This document shows positions 32,906-42,790 of a stretch of 64,000 nucleotides of DNA, piece after piece. Each line of letters starts with the position of its first letter. Position 1 is the first letter of the stretch. The position numbers and the translations under genes were made by a program. Origin of the DNA: Pseudoalteromonas umbrosa (GTDB lineage: Bacteria > Pseudomonadota > Gammaproteobacteria > Enterobacterales > Alteromonadaceae). The notes under the pieces are model-generated. The model saw only the letters and a list, made by a program, of their open reading frames with translations, was not told the origin of the DNA and did no database searches. Location: positions 327,941 through 391,940 of the forward strand of contig NZ_JASJUU010000007.1 of the NCBI RefSeq assembly GCF_030125375.1, read 5' to 3'.

Positions 32906-35659
32906 ATGAAGTATACTTATTCGCTTATAGCAGCGGCTTTATTTTCTGGTCAAGTAATGGCCAACAAAGCCCAACTCGAATTCTCCGATGTTTTTGACTT
33001 CAAATATGCACAAGGCACGCAATTAGCTGAAGATGGCAAAGTGCTCGCATTTAGTGCCAAGCCTTATCGAGGAAATGCACAGGGGCAAGTATATAACCTA
33101 GCTACGAATAAGCTGCTCGCGACTGTTGAACGTGGTACAAAAGCACATTTGAATAAATCGGCTACTTGGGCTGCGTTTATTCAAACTCCGACTTTGCTTG
33201 CGTTGGAAACAGCCAGTAAAAAAGAAAAAAAAGCACTAAAAAGCAATCTGGTACTTGTAAATACGCAAACAGGGAAGCAACAGCGCTTCGAGCACGTCAA
33301 AGACTATCAACTCAGTGATGATGGCCGCTGGTTAGCCTATCGCGAAGATAAAAAAACAGAGCCAAAAGACGCAACGCAAAGCGCAGACGCCCCTAAAATC
33401 AGCGCAGATAAAAAAGATAAGCCGCTGACATTAGTAGTTGTCGATTTAACAACAAGCCAAACACAACGCTTTGATAATGTTGTTAATTATGGCTTAAGCC
33501 CCGCCGAGTATGGTGTACTATTCAGTCAACATGATGAAACTGGTGCCAATAATCAAGTTCAGTATCTAGACTTAACAAACAACACAACCAGTCCTTTATT
33601 TAGTGAGCCTGGCATTACAGTCAGTGCAATAGCGTGGCATCCCTATTCTAGCATTGTGGCATTTAACCTTGGCAACTACGTAAACGAAGATAAACGTCGT
33701 CGCAGCTACGAAGTGACACTTTGGGATGCAAACACGGACAAGCTAAGTACCATAGAAAATCCAGCTGGCTGGTATAGTTCAAAAACGGCAAATCTCGAAT
33801 GGTCTGAGCAAGGTGAACGACTCTATTTTGAAAACCGCCCACTGCTAAGCGACAAGGTAGAAGAGCTCAAATATAATAATGACACCTCTTTAAGAGACTT
33901 TAATACCATTCGCCAACAATCTGGGCTACAAATTTGGCACAATAATGACCCTGAGATTAAAACCCGCGAACAAAATACGTGGAAAAAAACCAACCGCGAA
34001 CGCCAATACCAAGCGGTTTATCATATAGAGTCGCAGAAGGTTGTTCAGCTAGCTGATGAAACAGTGCGCGATGTCACCCTCAATACAGAAGCCGGTTTCT
34101 TATTAGGTAAAAATGACCAGCCTTACCTAGAAAAAGTCATGTATAAAGGCTTTTATGCCGATTATTATGCAGTCAAAGTCAGTACAGGTGCAAAAGGCTA
34201 TATTGTTAAAGACTCGCCAAATCAGCCTTCACTGTCTCCAACGGGACGACATGCTGCTTATTTTCTTAACGACCAAATTTGGCTAAAAGACTTACACCAA
34301 CAAAAGGAACACGCGGTCAGCCAAGCTGTTCGCCAAGCGATTTTCGCGGATGACCAGCATGATTACCCAGAACCAAATCCAGGTTATGGCTTTGCTGGAT
34401 GGCAAAAAGATGGCAGCACCTTATATGCCTACAGTAAATACGATATCTGGGCTTTTGATAGCGCGACAGGCAAAGCTAAGCGCCTAACGGCTGGAAAAGA
34501 AACCAACACTCGCTATCGTGTGATCAACCTAGATAAAAAGCAGGTCGGCTTTGCAAAAGACGAGACGCTCTTTTTATCTGCCCATAACTTACGAAATAAG
34601 CAAACGCATGTTGCTAAACTAAGTCTTGAAACCGGTAAACTAGAAACCGTACTAGAAGGGAAAACCCGATTTGATCTGGTGAAAAAAGCAAAGCATGCAG
34701 ATAAGTTTATTTTCACTCAGCAAAGCTATCACCAGTTCCCTGATTATTGGCAAACAGATAGCCAATTTACACAAGCTCAACAAATTACCAACCTTAACCC
34801 GCAAGTGAGTAAATTTGCTTGGGGTCAAAAACCTGAACTGGTTCAATATAAGGGCTACAATGGCGAAAACCTGCAAGGTGTGCTTATCAAGCCTGCTGAT
34901 TATAAACCAGGTCAAAAGCTCCCTGTGGTTATTTATTTCTATCGATACATGAGTCAACGCATGTATGACTTCCCTAAAATGGAACTCAACCACAGACCTA
35001 ATTTCCCAATGTTCACGTCCAACGGTTACGCTGTATTTTTACCAGATATTCGCTTTGAAATTGGCAAGCCGGGACCATCATCAACACAAACCTTGATCAA
35101 TGCAGCGCAAAAGCTGATTGATATGGGTGTTGCTGACAAAAATAAAATTGGTTTACAAGGCCACTCTTGGGCTGGTTATCAAAGCGCTTTTGCTGTGACA
35201 CAAACAGATATGTTTAAAGCCGTCGTATCTGGTGCCCCGGTATCAAACATGACTTCTGCATACAGCGGAATCCGTTTAAAATCAGGCCTTGCTCGTCAAT
35301 TCCAGTACGAAACAGGGCAAAGTCGAATTGGTAAAACGTTGACAGAAGCGCCTGAGTTATACATTGAGAACTCGCCGGTATTTTTTGCAGATAAGGTGAA
35401 TACGCCGATTCTACTGATGTTTGGGGACAAAGATGGCGCGGTACCATGGCAAGAAGGTATCCAATACTACTTAGCACTACGACGCCATAATAAAGACGCT
35501 ATATTCTTACAATATGAAGGTGAGCCACATCACTTGAAGCAGTTCCCGAATCAAGTGGATTTCTCAGTGCGCATGATGGAGTATTTTGACCACTACTTAC
35601 GTGATATGCCTGCACCTGAGTGGATCACATCAGGCAAAGCCTATCGCCCTGAAAATTGA
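32906..35659 (+). CDS. Secreted S9 family peptidase, second copy type
   Basis: A 917-residue exported serine peptidase with a signal peptide (residues 1-19, ...QVMA-NK). An unusually long beta-propeller region (about 40-650) leads to an alpha/beta hydrolase domain (about 660-905). The catalytic set is S754 in GLQGHSWAG (Ala replaces the usual Gly at the last elbow position), an Asp in MFGDKDGAVP, and a His in GEPHHLK. It differs clearly from the 817-residue S9 protein at 10432, so the organism has two distinct exported oligopeptidases here. It is monocistronic, with a terminator behind it. Confidence 0.9.
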   Translation: MKYTYSLIAAALFSGQVMANKAQLEFSDVFDFKYAQGTQLAEDGKVLAFSAKPYRGNAQGQVYNLATNKLLATVERGTKAHLNKSATWAAFIQTPTLLALETASKKEKKALKSNLVLVNTQTGKQQRFEHVKDYQLSDDGRWLAYREDKKTEPKDATQSADAPKISADKKDKPLTLVVVDLTTSQTQRFDNVVNYGLSPAEYGVLFSQHDETGANNQVQYLDLTNNTTSPLFSEPGITVSAIAWHPYSSIVAFNLGNYVNEDKRRRSYEVTLWDANTDKLSTIENPAGWYSSKTANLEWSEQGERLYFENRPLLSDKVEELKYNNDTSLRDFNTIRQQSGLQIWHNNDPEIKTREQNTWKKTNRERQYQAVYHIESQKVVQLADETVRDVTLNTEAGFLLGKNDQPYLEKVMYKGFYADYYAVKVSTGAKGYIVKDSPNQPSLSPTGRHAAYFLNDQIWLKDLHQQKEHAVSQAVRQAIFADDQHDYPEPNPGYGFAGWQKDGSTLYAYSKYDIWAFDSATGKAKRLTAGKETNTRYRVINLDKKQVGFAKDETLFLSAHNLRNKQTHVAKLSLETGKLETVLEGKTRFDLVKKAKHADKFIFTQQSYHQFPDYWQTDSQFTQAQQITNLNPQVSKFAWGQKPELVQYKGYNGENLQGVLIKPADYKPGQKLPVVIYFYRYMSQRMYDFPKMELNHRPNFPMFTSNGYAVFLPDIRFEIGKPGPSSTQTLINAAQKLIDMGVADKNKIGLQGHSWAGYQSAFAVTQTDMFKAVVSGAPVSNMTSAYSGIRLKSGLARQFQYETGQSRIGKTLTEAPELYIENSPVFFADKVNTPILLMFGDKDGAVPWQEGIQYYLALRRHNKDAIFLQYEGEPHHLKQFPNQVDFSVRMMEYFDHYLRDMPAPEWITSGKAYRPEN

Positions 35660-35688
35660 TACCGTCTAGTTGTACGGGACAACCGTCC

Positions 35689-35716
35689 AAAAAAAGCCGC
35701 ACTGAGCGGCTTTTTT
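35689..35716. terminator. Bidirectional terminator between S9 peptidase and ygiQ
   Basis: AAAAAAAGCCGC (35689-35700), a 5-nt loop and GCGGCTTTTTT (35706-35716) make a stem with T-runs on both strands, between two convergent genes. Confidence 0.93.
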
Positions 35717-35719
35717 ATT

Positions 35720-37933
35720 TTAATGATGTGTTGGCTTACTCTTGTTCGGCTTACGTTTATTTTTACCAACTCTAGGTTTTGTATTCGCTTGATTAAACTG
35801 GCTAAACCCAGTGTGCTTTGTCAGAGCTTTATTACCACGCTTTTGCCCTGAGCCCGTTTGTCTACCTCGCGTGCTTTCATCAGGCACTAAGCATTCAGGT
35901 CCTCGACCGATTAAGTGTGCTTTACCCATGTTTTTCAGCGCTTCACGGATCTGTGGCCAGCCCGCAGGATCATGATAACGCAGAATGGCTTTATGCAAAC
36001 GACGCTGACGCGCACCTTTTGGTACCGCTACTTCCTCGTGATTGTTTTTGATGTTACGCAACGAATTCATTTCAGTGTGATAAATCGTGGTTGCATTGGC
36101 CATAGGCGATGGATAAAAATTTTGTACCTGATCTAACTTAAAGTCGTGTGCTTTCAACCAAAGTGCCATATTCACCATGTCTTCATCCGTTGTACCTGGA
36201 TGCGCAGAAATGAAATAAGGAATTAAATATTGCTTTTTGCCTGCCTCTTTTGAGTACTTATCAAATAACTCTTTAAACTTATCATAGGTGCCCATACCGG
36301 GCTTCATCATCTTCGATAGCGGGCCACTTTCAGTATGCTCAGGTGCAATTTTTAAGTAGCCGCCAACATGGTGGGATACCAGCTCTTTGACATAACGCGG
36401 ATCTTCAATCGCCAAGTCGTAGCGAACACCTGAAGCTATCAGGATCTTTTTAACCCCTTCAACATCTCGTGCTTTGCGATACAGTTCTATTGTCGGAGTA
36501 TGATCTGTGTCCATGTGCTTACAAATATCAGGATACACACACGATAAACGACGACAGGTGCTTTCCGCTTTTTTACTCTTACAACGCAGTTTATACATGT
36601 TTGCGGTCGGGCCGCCTAAGTCCGAAATCACCCCAGTAAAGCCCGGTACTTTATCTCTGATCTGTTCTATTTCTTCAATAATAGACTCTTCTGAACGACT
36701 TTGAATGATTCTACCTTCATGCTCAGTGATCGAGCAGAAACTGCAGCCCCCAAAACAGCCTCGCATAATATTGACTGAGGTTTTGATCATGTCATAGGCT
36801 GGGATCTTGTCGTCGCCATAAGCTGGGTGCGGAATACGTTGATAAGGCAGCCCAAATACATGATCCATTTCTTCTGTTTCTAGTGGAAATGCAGGTGGGT
36901 TTACCCAGACTGAGCGATCTCCATGACGTTGGAATAAAGCCCTTGCACATCCTGGGTTTGTTTCTTGATGCAAGATACGCGAAGCATGGGCATATAATGG
37001 CTTATTCACACTCACTTGCTCAAAAGCAGGCAGCTTCACATATACCTTTTCCCATGGCTTTAATCTTGGCGGCTGCACTGTGATTGGCTTTGCCGCTTCA
37101 CTTTTCAAATCAATACCCGCTTTGGCAAATTCAGACTTGCTACACCCCATATCATCGGCACCATATGGGTTTGGAATAGGGTCAATCTTCCCTACTTTAT
37201 CAATGGCAGTTGAATCACTGCCTCGCCAACCTTCAATTGGCGTCTTACGAATGACCGCGGTGCCTCGTACATCTTGAATTGTGTCAATGGTCTCGCCGTT
37301 GGCAATGCGATGTGCTACTTCTACCAATGGGCGCTCAGCATTACCGTAAATCAAGATATCCGCTTTGGCATCAAAGATTACACTACGGCGCACTTTTTCT
37401 TGCCAGTAATCATAATGTGCAATGCGGCGTAAGCTAGCCTCAATACCACCAATCACAACAGGTACATCTTTATATGCCTCACGGCAGCGTTGGCTATACA
37501 CAACCACGGCTCTATCAGGACGCTTACCACCTATATTGCCAGGTGTATAAGCATCATCATGGCGGATCCGCTTCTCTGCAGTATAACGATTGATCATAGA
37601 GTCCATATTGCCAGCCGTTACACCAAAAAATAGGTTTGGCTTACCCAGTGACTCGAAGGCTGTTTTATCGGACCAATCCGGCTGCGCAATAATACCTACT
37701 CTGAAGCCCTGCGCTTCAAGTACTCGACCTATCACCGCCATACCAAAGCTAGGGTGATCGACATATGCGTCCCCTGTAACAATGATGATGTCACAACTGT
37801 CCCACCCTAAAGCATCCATTTCAGCACGGCAAGTTGGTAAAAATGGGGCTGGGCCAAAGCATTCAGCCCAGTATTTAGGATATGAGAAAAGCGAACGCTC
37901 CGCTTTTAACCCGGAGACCTTTGATGTATTCAT
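35720..37933 (-). CDS. ygiQ: YgiQ family radical SAM protein
   Basis: A 737-residue radical SAM enzyme closely matching E. coli YgiQ. The N-terminal DUF3362-type cobalamin-binding-like region includes SCDIIIVTGDAYVDHPSFG. The radical SAM core carries CFGGCSFCSITEHEG with the CxxxCxxC iron-sulfur ligands, and the extra cluster of Cys around CRRLSCVYPDIC follows. Function of the family is not established. I chose ATG 37933 (MNTSKVSGLKAERSLFSYPKY) by alignment with YgiQ; a longer frame to 37984 adds 17 unconserved residues. The basic C-terminal tail is poorly conserved and probably disordered. Confidence 0.95.
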   Translation of the reverse strand: MNTSKVSGLKAERSLFSYPKYWAECFGPAPFLPTCRAEMDALGWDSCDIIIVTGDAYVDHPSFGMAVIGRVLEAQGFRVGIIAQPDWSDKTAFESLGKPNLFFGVTAGNMDSMINRYTAEKRIRHDDAYTPGNIGGKRPDRAVVVYSQRCREAYKDVPVVIGGIEASLRRIAHYDYWQEKVRRSVIFDAKADILIYGNAERPLVEVAHRIANGETIDTIQDVRGTAVIRKTPIEGWRGSDSTAIDKVGKIDPIPNPYGADDMGCSKSEFAKAGIDLKSEAAKPITVQPPRLKPWEKVYVKLPAFEQVSVNKPLYAHASRILHQETNPGCARALFQRHGDRSVWVNPPAFPLETEEMDHVFGLPYQRIPHPAYGDDKIPAYDMIKTSVNIMRGCFGGCSFCSITEHEGRIIQSRSEESIIEEIEQIRDKVPGFTGVISDLGGPTANMYKLRCKSKKAESTCRRLSCVYPDICKHMDTDHTPTIELYRKARDVEGVKKILIASGVRYDLAIEDPRYVKELVSHHVGGYLKIAPEHTESGPLSKMMKPGMGTYDKFKELFDKYSKEAGKKQYLIPYFISAHPGTTDEDMVNMALWLKAHDFKLDQVQNFYPSPMANATTIYHTEMNSLRNIKNNHEEVAVPKGARQRRLHKAILRYHDPAGWPQIREALKNMGKAHLIGRGPECLVPDESTRGRQTGSGQKRGNKALTKHTGFSQFNQANTKPRVGKNKRKPNKSKPTHH

Positions 37934-38166
37934 AAAGTGACGGCTCAAATAATTTGCAAGGTTACTATTATACCCCAGCGGCACGCTATACCGTACTATA
38001 GATGGTGAAAGTATGAGCTAAAAAACCTAAATCACTGTAATTATTAATCTAAAATAAATTAAAAACAGGAATAAATTACGACTACAGGAAAATTATCGTC
38101 TTTATCGGTTAAACTGCGAGGTAATTATCTACACATTAGACATACGCAATATTTACTTGAAGTTAT

Positions 38167-40365
38167 TCATTTGTCATGATCAGTGGCATTTAAAAACACT
38201 AACAACTCATCTTTAGGCATGGGCTTCGCCAATAAGAACCCCTGTACTTCATCACAGCCCAATTTTTTAAGTACATCAGCTTGCTGTTGCGTTTCCACCC
38301 CTTCAGCGATGGTTTTCAAGCCCAAATGACGGCCTAACGATATCACCAGATCAGCAATAGCCCCGCTATCTGAATCGGGAATATCTTTGACGAATGCGCG
38401 GTCAATTTTTAAACGTGCAAGAGGTAGTTGTTGTAGGTAACTTAGCGATGAAAATCCCGTACCAAAATCATCAATTGCCACTTCAACACCAAAAGACTTT
38501 AATTCACCCAACGTCTCAATCACCGTTTTAACTTCATCCATTACCACGCTTTCTGTTACTTCTAATTCTATTTTTTCAGGGGAGACTTGGTAGTGAGTGA
38601 TTGTACTTTTTACTTGCTCAGCGTAGTTATTCACTTTGAATTGCGGCACTGACACATTCACTGCTACGCTAATATCAATGTCTTGGGCACTCAGCTGATG
38701 TTGTAACTTACATGCTTGCTCCAGAACCCACTGGCCAATATCTACAATGAGTCCCGAATCCTCTGCTAGTGGAACAAAAATACCTGGAGAAATATAATCG
38801 CCGTTACCTGATGGCCAACGCAACAAAGCCTCACAGCCAATAACGTTATTGGTCTCTAAGCTAAATTGTGGTTGATACCAAACTTCTAACTTGCTCATTT
38901 CAAAGTCTTGCCTAAGTTGGCGGATCAAACCAAGTCGCCATGCCATTTTTTCTTCTAAGTCTGGCGTATACCAATCTAAAATCTTATTCGCTTGCTTTGC
39001 TTGATTCAGCGCGATGTAAGCTAACTTTAGCGTTTCTAGACCTAGGTGATGAAAGTCTGCTTGACGGCAAACACCAATATGAAAATGCATAGTTAATACA
39101 TGTTCACCAACTTGATAAGGCACAGTAATGGTATCTACAAACCCCTGTTCATCAAACAACTGACTTGGTAGTAATAAGCCAAATACATCGGCACCAATAC
39201 GTGACAATAGCTGGCTTTGTGGAAACTCAAGACAAAGTCGCTCTTTCACCGCGAGTAAAAGTAAATTGCCCACTTCCTGACCCAAGCCATTGTTGATATC
39301 CGAAAACTGTGCAATATCAAGCAGCACAAAAACTAAATCATCACTGCCGGGTTGATAAAACTGTGCGATGAGATCAACAAAATTAGCCCTGTTGGGTAAC
39401 CGTGTAAGCGCATCTTTATATGCTACATCTCGCAACTCATTGATCAACTTTATGTTGTCAACGCCCACACCCACATTGGTCAAAAATATCTCAGCAAATT
39501 GCAATTGAGAAGCTGATGGAGGCTGCTCAACCTCCACAAAAATTGCAGCTTTTCGGCTTTTTCCCTCCAATAAGAAGGTAATATCATGGTCGGTGTGTTG
39601 GTGAACTTCGCGGTCAAAGCAGTTTTGCACTTGCATAATCACTCTGCCGTTATCTAACTGCTCCAATCCTTGCCCGATAAATTCTTCGTAGTGCTCTGTA
39701 CCGCCAAATATAATCACGCGAGAACCATTAGTGACACCCGCTACCAACCCACTATCAAGGGCACCGATTATCTTGGCAAGCTGCTGCACCACAGCTTTAC
39801 CGAATGAAACCATGTCTGTGTGACCCAAAATAGCCTGTGAAGCGTCTAGTATATTTGCCAAAGCCACACTTTGCTGCTCTAGTTCACAAATCTGTTGATA
39901 AGATCGAATTGCGGTCATCAATGATGTCACCAACTTACCGCGGGTAAGTTCAGTCTTCATTTTATAGTCATTGATGTCATATTCTCGGATCACTTTCTCT
40001 TCTGGCGCATATCCAGGTTGACCAGTGCGTAATATGATCCGCACCGCATGATTACCTATCTCCTCGCGGACTTGCTTAACCACGTTTAACCCAGCGTCAT
40101 CGCTCTCCATCACAACATCAAGCAGTAAAACACATACCTCAGGTAGATTCTTTAAAGAAGCGACAGCTTCCTTTCCTGAATAGGCATGATGAAAACGTAG
40201 CGTTTTACCCCAAAACTCTACCCCAGATAAAGCAAGCTTTGTCACAGAGTGTATTTCAGGATCATCGTCCACAACCAGAACGTCCCAAAAGCCCGTATCA
40301 CCTTCTTGGGTATCATGGGAAACTTCTTGATCTGCAAATAGAAAATCTTCTTGCTCAGACGCCAT
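38167..40365 (-). CDS. REC-DUF3369-GGDEF-EAL protein, c-di-GMP phosphodiesterase
   Basis: A 732-residue signalling protein. Receiver domain at residues 25-155 (VVDDD acid cluster, phosphoacceptor D83 in LLLDVVM), DUF3369 at about 160-310, then GGDEF-like (about 325-470) where the signature is GADVF and so cyclase activity is unlikely. The EAL domain (about 480-730) is complete: CEALLRW, NVSVPQF, EVTESVV, IDDFGTGFSS, KIDRAF and TIAEGVET. It should degrade c-di-GMP in a phosphorylation-dependent way. I chose the ATG at 40365 with AAGGTGG upstream; a longer frame to 40392 lacks this. Confidence 0.92.
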   Translation of the reverse strand: MASEQEDFLFADQEVSHDTQEGDTGFWDVLVVDDDPEIHSVTKLALSGVEFWGKTLRFHHAYSGKEAVASLKNLPEVCVLLLDVVMESDDAGLNVVKQVREEIGNHAVRIILRTGQPGYAPEEKVIREYDINDYKMKTELTRGKLVTSLMTAIRSYQQICELEQQSVALANILDASQAILGHTDMVSFGKAVVQQLAKIIGALDSGLVAGVTNGSRVIIFGGTEHYEEFIGQGLEQLDNGRVIMQVQNCFDREVHQHTDHDITFLLEGKSRKAAIFVEVEQPPSASQLQFAEIFLTNVGVGVDNIKLINELRDVAYKDALTRLPNRANFVDLIAQFYQPGSDDLVFVLLDIAQFSDINNGLGQEVGNLLLLAVKERLCLEFPQSQLLSRIGADVFGLLLPSQLFDEQGFVDTITVPYQVGEHVLTMHFHIGVCRQADFHHLGLETLKLAYIALNQAKQANKILDWYTPDLEEKMAWRLGLIRQLRQDFEMSKLEVWYQPQFSLETNNVIGCEALLRWPSGNGDYISPGIFVPLAEDSGLIVDIGQWVLEQACKLQHQLSAQDIDISVAVNVSVPQFKVNNYAEQVKSTITHYQVSPEKIELEVTESVVMDEVKTVIETLGELKSFGVEVAIDDFGTGFSSLSYLQQLPLARLKIDRAFVKDIPDSDSGAIADLVISLGRHLGLKTIAEGVETQQQADVLKKLGCDEVQGFLLAKPMPKDELLVFLNATDHDK

Positions 40366-40547
40366 CATCCACCTTATGCTTAACCACATCAATTCTGCAA
40401 GAGCAGCTTTCTCTATATTTCATCTTATAAAATATGATAGGTTTTTACTATCGAGTTCTACATTCGTTAACACCCAAGTAATATTATAGACGATGTTCAA
40501 ATACTTGCGCTCAGTTAAGGCGTAAATAAAACGTCGAGGGAGATCAA

Positions 40548-41087
40548 GTGCAACTAATTCAAACAGTCTTAAAAGTAATTATTTTTGGTGTACTGATCAT
40601 CCTCATCATTGTAAATATGCTGCCCACAACATACCAAATCAACATTACAGCACCTATTTCTAAAGATCACCCTCATGCCTTAAAGTTCATTCTTTCAACG
40701 AAAAACTGGGTACAGGCAATAAATGTATTAGAATCGAGTAAGATACAATTACTGTCGATGCAAAATGAAGAGAAAGTAGGTGGGTTTGTCGCTTTTAATC
40801 ACTCTCGCGGCAGAGTTGACGCAACATTAGTCGAAAAAAAACCTCATGAATTACAATATCACTTAAGGTTCCATGAGGAGCACCAAGCTAGGATGCGTAT
40901 ATTTTTTCAGCCTAAAACTCAGCAAATCACGGTATTAATCCATGGAGAAGTACTTTCTCCAATTATTGGCAGCTTAAATGCATTTCTTACCAAATATTAT
41001 TTAGAAAAAATTGTACAAACGGCCGTCAATGAAATGAACTCTCAACTCCAATTACAAGTAATGGGGCAAGAAACTAATGACAATTAA
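40548..41087 (+). CDS. Single-TM protein of unknown function
   Basis: A 179-residue protein with one N-terminal hydrophobic helix (residues 7-25) and a soluble alpha/beta domain that might be SRPBCC-like, though this is only a guess from the strand-helix pattern. It uses a GTG start at 40548, supported by GAGGGAG 5 nt upstream. Its last 11 bases overlap the start of the next gene, so the pair is translationally coupled. Anchored in the inner membrane, with the domain facing either side. Confidence 0.75.
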   Translation: MQLIQTVLKVIIFGVLIILIIVNMLPTTYQINITAPISKDHPHALKFILSTKNWVQAINVLESSKIQLLSMQNEEKVGGFVAFNHSRGRVDATLVEKKPHELQYHLRFHEEHQARMRIFFQPKTQQITVLIHGEVLSPIIGSLNAFLTKYYLEKIVQTAVNEMNSQLQLQVMGQETNDN

Positions 41088-41946
41088 AAGTGCCCAAGCC
41101 CGCTCAAGCTTAGCTTTACTTATCGAAGAAAAGCTTGGCTATGCTATGGTCAAACACGCAAAACCTGCAGCAACAAATGGACGCTTTACTTCTAGCTCTG
41201 CACAACAAAATAGCTTTTTTATCAAAAGTGAGCATGGCACACTAAAAAGAGCTTTAAAGAGGCAGCAACTTCAAAAAATACAACGTCAACAAAATATTGA
41301 AGCTGTCATGGGCATGTCCTTATCTCTTTGCCCGGATGTGACTAGCCGCGGTAGACCTGATCCAGATTGGCTAGAACACTTCATCTCCTTAGCAGAAGAT
41401 ATCGCCAATCAAACGATGCAAAAGTTATGGGCGAAAATACTTGTCGGGGAGTCTATTGCTCCAGGAACATTTTCGATTAAAAGCCTGCAAACACTAAAGT
41501 TAATGACGCAAAGAGAGGCCGAAGCGTTACAAAAATGTGCCTCATTGTGTGGCTATCTAGAAAAAGAAGATAGCTACTTAATAATTCTAGGGTACTACAA
41601 AAAACCTTCACTGTTAGACTTATTGAGAAAAGGCAGCACCGAAACAATCAACCTAGCGCAAGCAGGCCTCAGTTTTCCGCATATCCTCACGTTAATGGAT
41701 ATTAATCTGATGTACCGCCAAGAAATTGAATCTGCGAGCTTGCAAAAAGGCCAGTCTCTAACATTGGTTTACCAGAATCAAAAAGTGAACTTTGAAGCTA
41801 AAAGTAATGAACTGGTATTGAGTTATTACAAGCTGACACAAACGGGTGATGAGCTAAAAAAATTAATCAATACACCCGTCAATAAAACGTATCGACAACT
41901 GCTCAATAAAACTCTAGAAGAAGAGTTTTCACTTACCTTTGAGTAG
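41077..41946 (+). CDS. TIGR03899/DUF2806-like protein
   Basis: A 289-residue soluble protein of unknown function. The central stretch WAKILVGESIAPGTFSIKSL resembles the DUF2806 motif (WAKLLAGE..PGSFS..TL), and the whole layout fits the TIGR03899 family of gammaproteobacteria. The N terminus is basic (RALKRQQLQKIQRQQN). It starts inside the preceding gene (11-nt overlap), so the two probably work together. A terminator hairpin between the convergent units follows. Confidence 0.78.
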   Translation: MTIKSAQARSSLALLIEEKLGYAMVKHAKPAATNGRFTSSSAQQNSFFIKSEHGTLKRALKRQQLQKIQRQQNIEAVMGMSLSLCPDVTSRGRPDPDWLEHFISLAEDIANQTMQKLWAKILVGESIAPGTFSIKSLQTLKLMTQREAEALQKCASLCGYLEKEDSYLIILGYYKKPSLLDLLRKGSTETINLAQAGLSFPHILTLMDINLMYRQEIESASLQKGQSLTLVYQNQKVNFEAKSNELVLSYYKLTQTGDELKKLINTPVNKTYRQLLNKTLEEEFSLTFE

Positions 41947-41949
41947 AGC

Positions 41950-41991
41950 AAAAAAATAGCCCTCAAACGAATTTCGTCGCTTTAGGGCTAT
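41950..41991. terminator. Terminator between the DUF2806-like gene and the TIGR04219 gene
   Basis: ATAGCCCT (41956-41963) pairs with AGGGCTAT (41984-41991). The A-run before the first arm is a T-run on the minus strand, so it works mainly for the minus-strand operon. Confidence 0.8.
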
Positions 41992-42024
41992 CCAAACTAG
42001 TGCATACTTATCAAGGTAAGTGAA

Positions 42025-42786
42025 TTAGAAGTGTACTTGCAATCCGGCAAATGGACCTGATGCATCAATGTCAGAATCAAAGTCATCAATATCGTCTAAC
42101 TCAAGCACTAAAGAGCGGTAACCAGCTCTTACAGCAACATCTACAGCTAAGTTATCGATAAACTCCCAAGCTACACCTATTTGATAATCTTGAACTTTAC
42201 TATCGTCAATAGCGAGAAGACTACCTTCCGCAAACACACTCAACCCAGTTAGCGGTAATCCTACTTCTGCTCGTAAATAACCTAAAGGTACAAAACCTGA
42301 GAAATCGACTGTTTCAGTTACTTGAGAGCCGTTAACATCACCAGTAACAACTACATCTGCATCGAATTGCTTAGCGTTTATACCAAAGTCAAAAGAAACG
42401 AGATCGTTATCAAACAATTCGTAATAGAAAATATAATCAATATGATTTAAATCGGCGACAGTATTAGCTTGTGTACCAACGGTGAAGTTACTATCACCAA
42501 ACTCAAACGTGTCCGTTAATGTTGTACTGCCCACTAGCTCAAGCTCAGTGTATTTCAGTTTTACATTAGGTACGAGCGGAACAGGATGTTCAAGGGCTGC
42601 GTAAAAGCTTGAAAAGGTCTCATCTTCAAAATCAAATGATTGAAGGTTACCTTTTTCTGCAAAGCTACCTTCAGGATCATTTTGCCACCCTTCGGCTCCT
42701 AAGTATAAACCTAATAAAGTATCAGCATGTGCTGCAGGTGTAAGGCAAGCCAGAGACAACGCTGCCGCTAAACAATACTTTTTCAT
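42025..42786 (-). CDS. TIGR04219 family outer-membrane beta-barrel protein
   Basis: A 253-residue exported protein with signal peptide (cut after ..AHA-DT, residue 21) that opens LLGLYLGAEGWQNDPEGSF, typical of TIGR04219. Alternating beta strands run to a C-terminal ..GLQVHF with the terminal Phe expected for barrel assembly by BAM. It has no known substrate. It is the last gene of an operon with DUF2333 and PCu(A)C genes: the upstream stop is 4 nt from its start. Confidence 0.87.
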   Translation of the reverse strand: MKKYCLAAALSLACLTPAAHADTLLGLYLGAEGWQNDPEGSFAEKGNLQSFDFEDETFSSFYAALEHPVPLVPNVKLKYTELELVGSTTLTDTFEFGDSNFTVGTQANTVADLNHIDYIFYYELFDNDLVSFDFGINAKQFDADVVVTGDVNGSQVTETVDFSGFVPLGYLRAEVGLPLTGLSVFAEGSLLAIDDSKVQDYQIGVAWEFIDNLAVDVAVRAGYRSLVLELDDIDDFDSDIDASGPFAGLQVHF

Positions 42787-42790
42787 TTTT

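Noticed and set aside
34652..34993. 113-codon minus-strand frame opposite the second S9 peptidase
   Set aside because: Antisense to a complete peptidase gene with no supporting feature.
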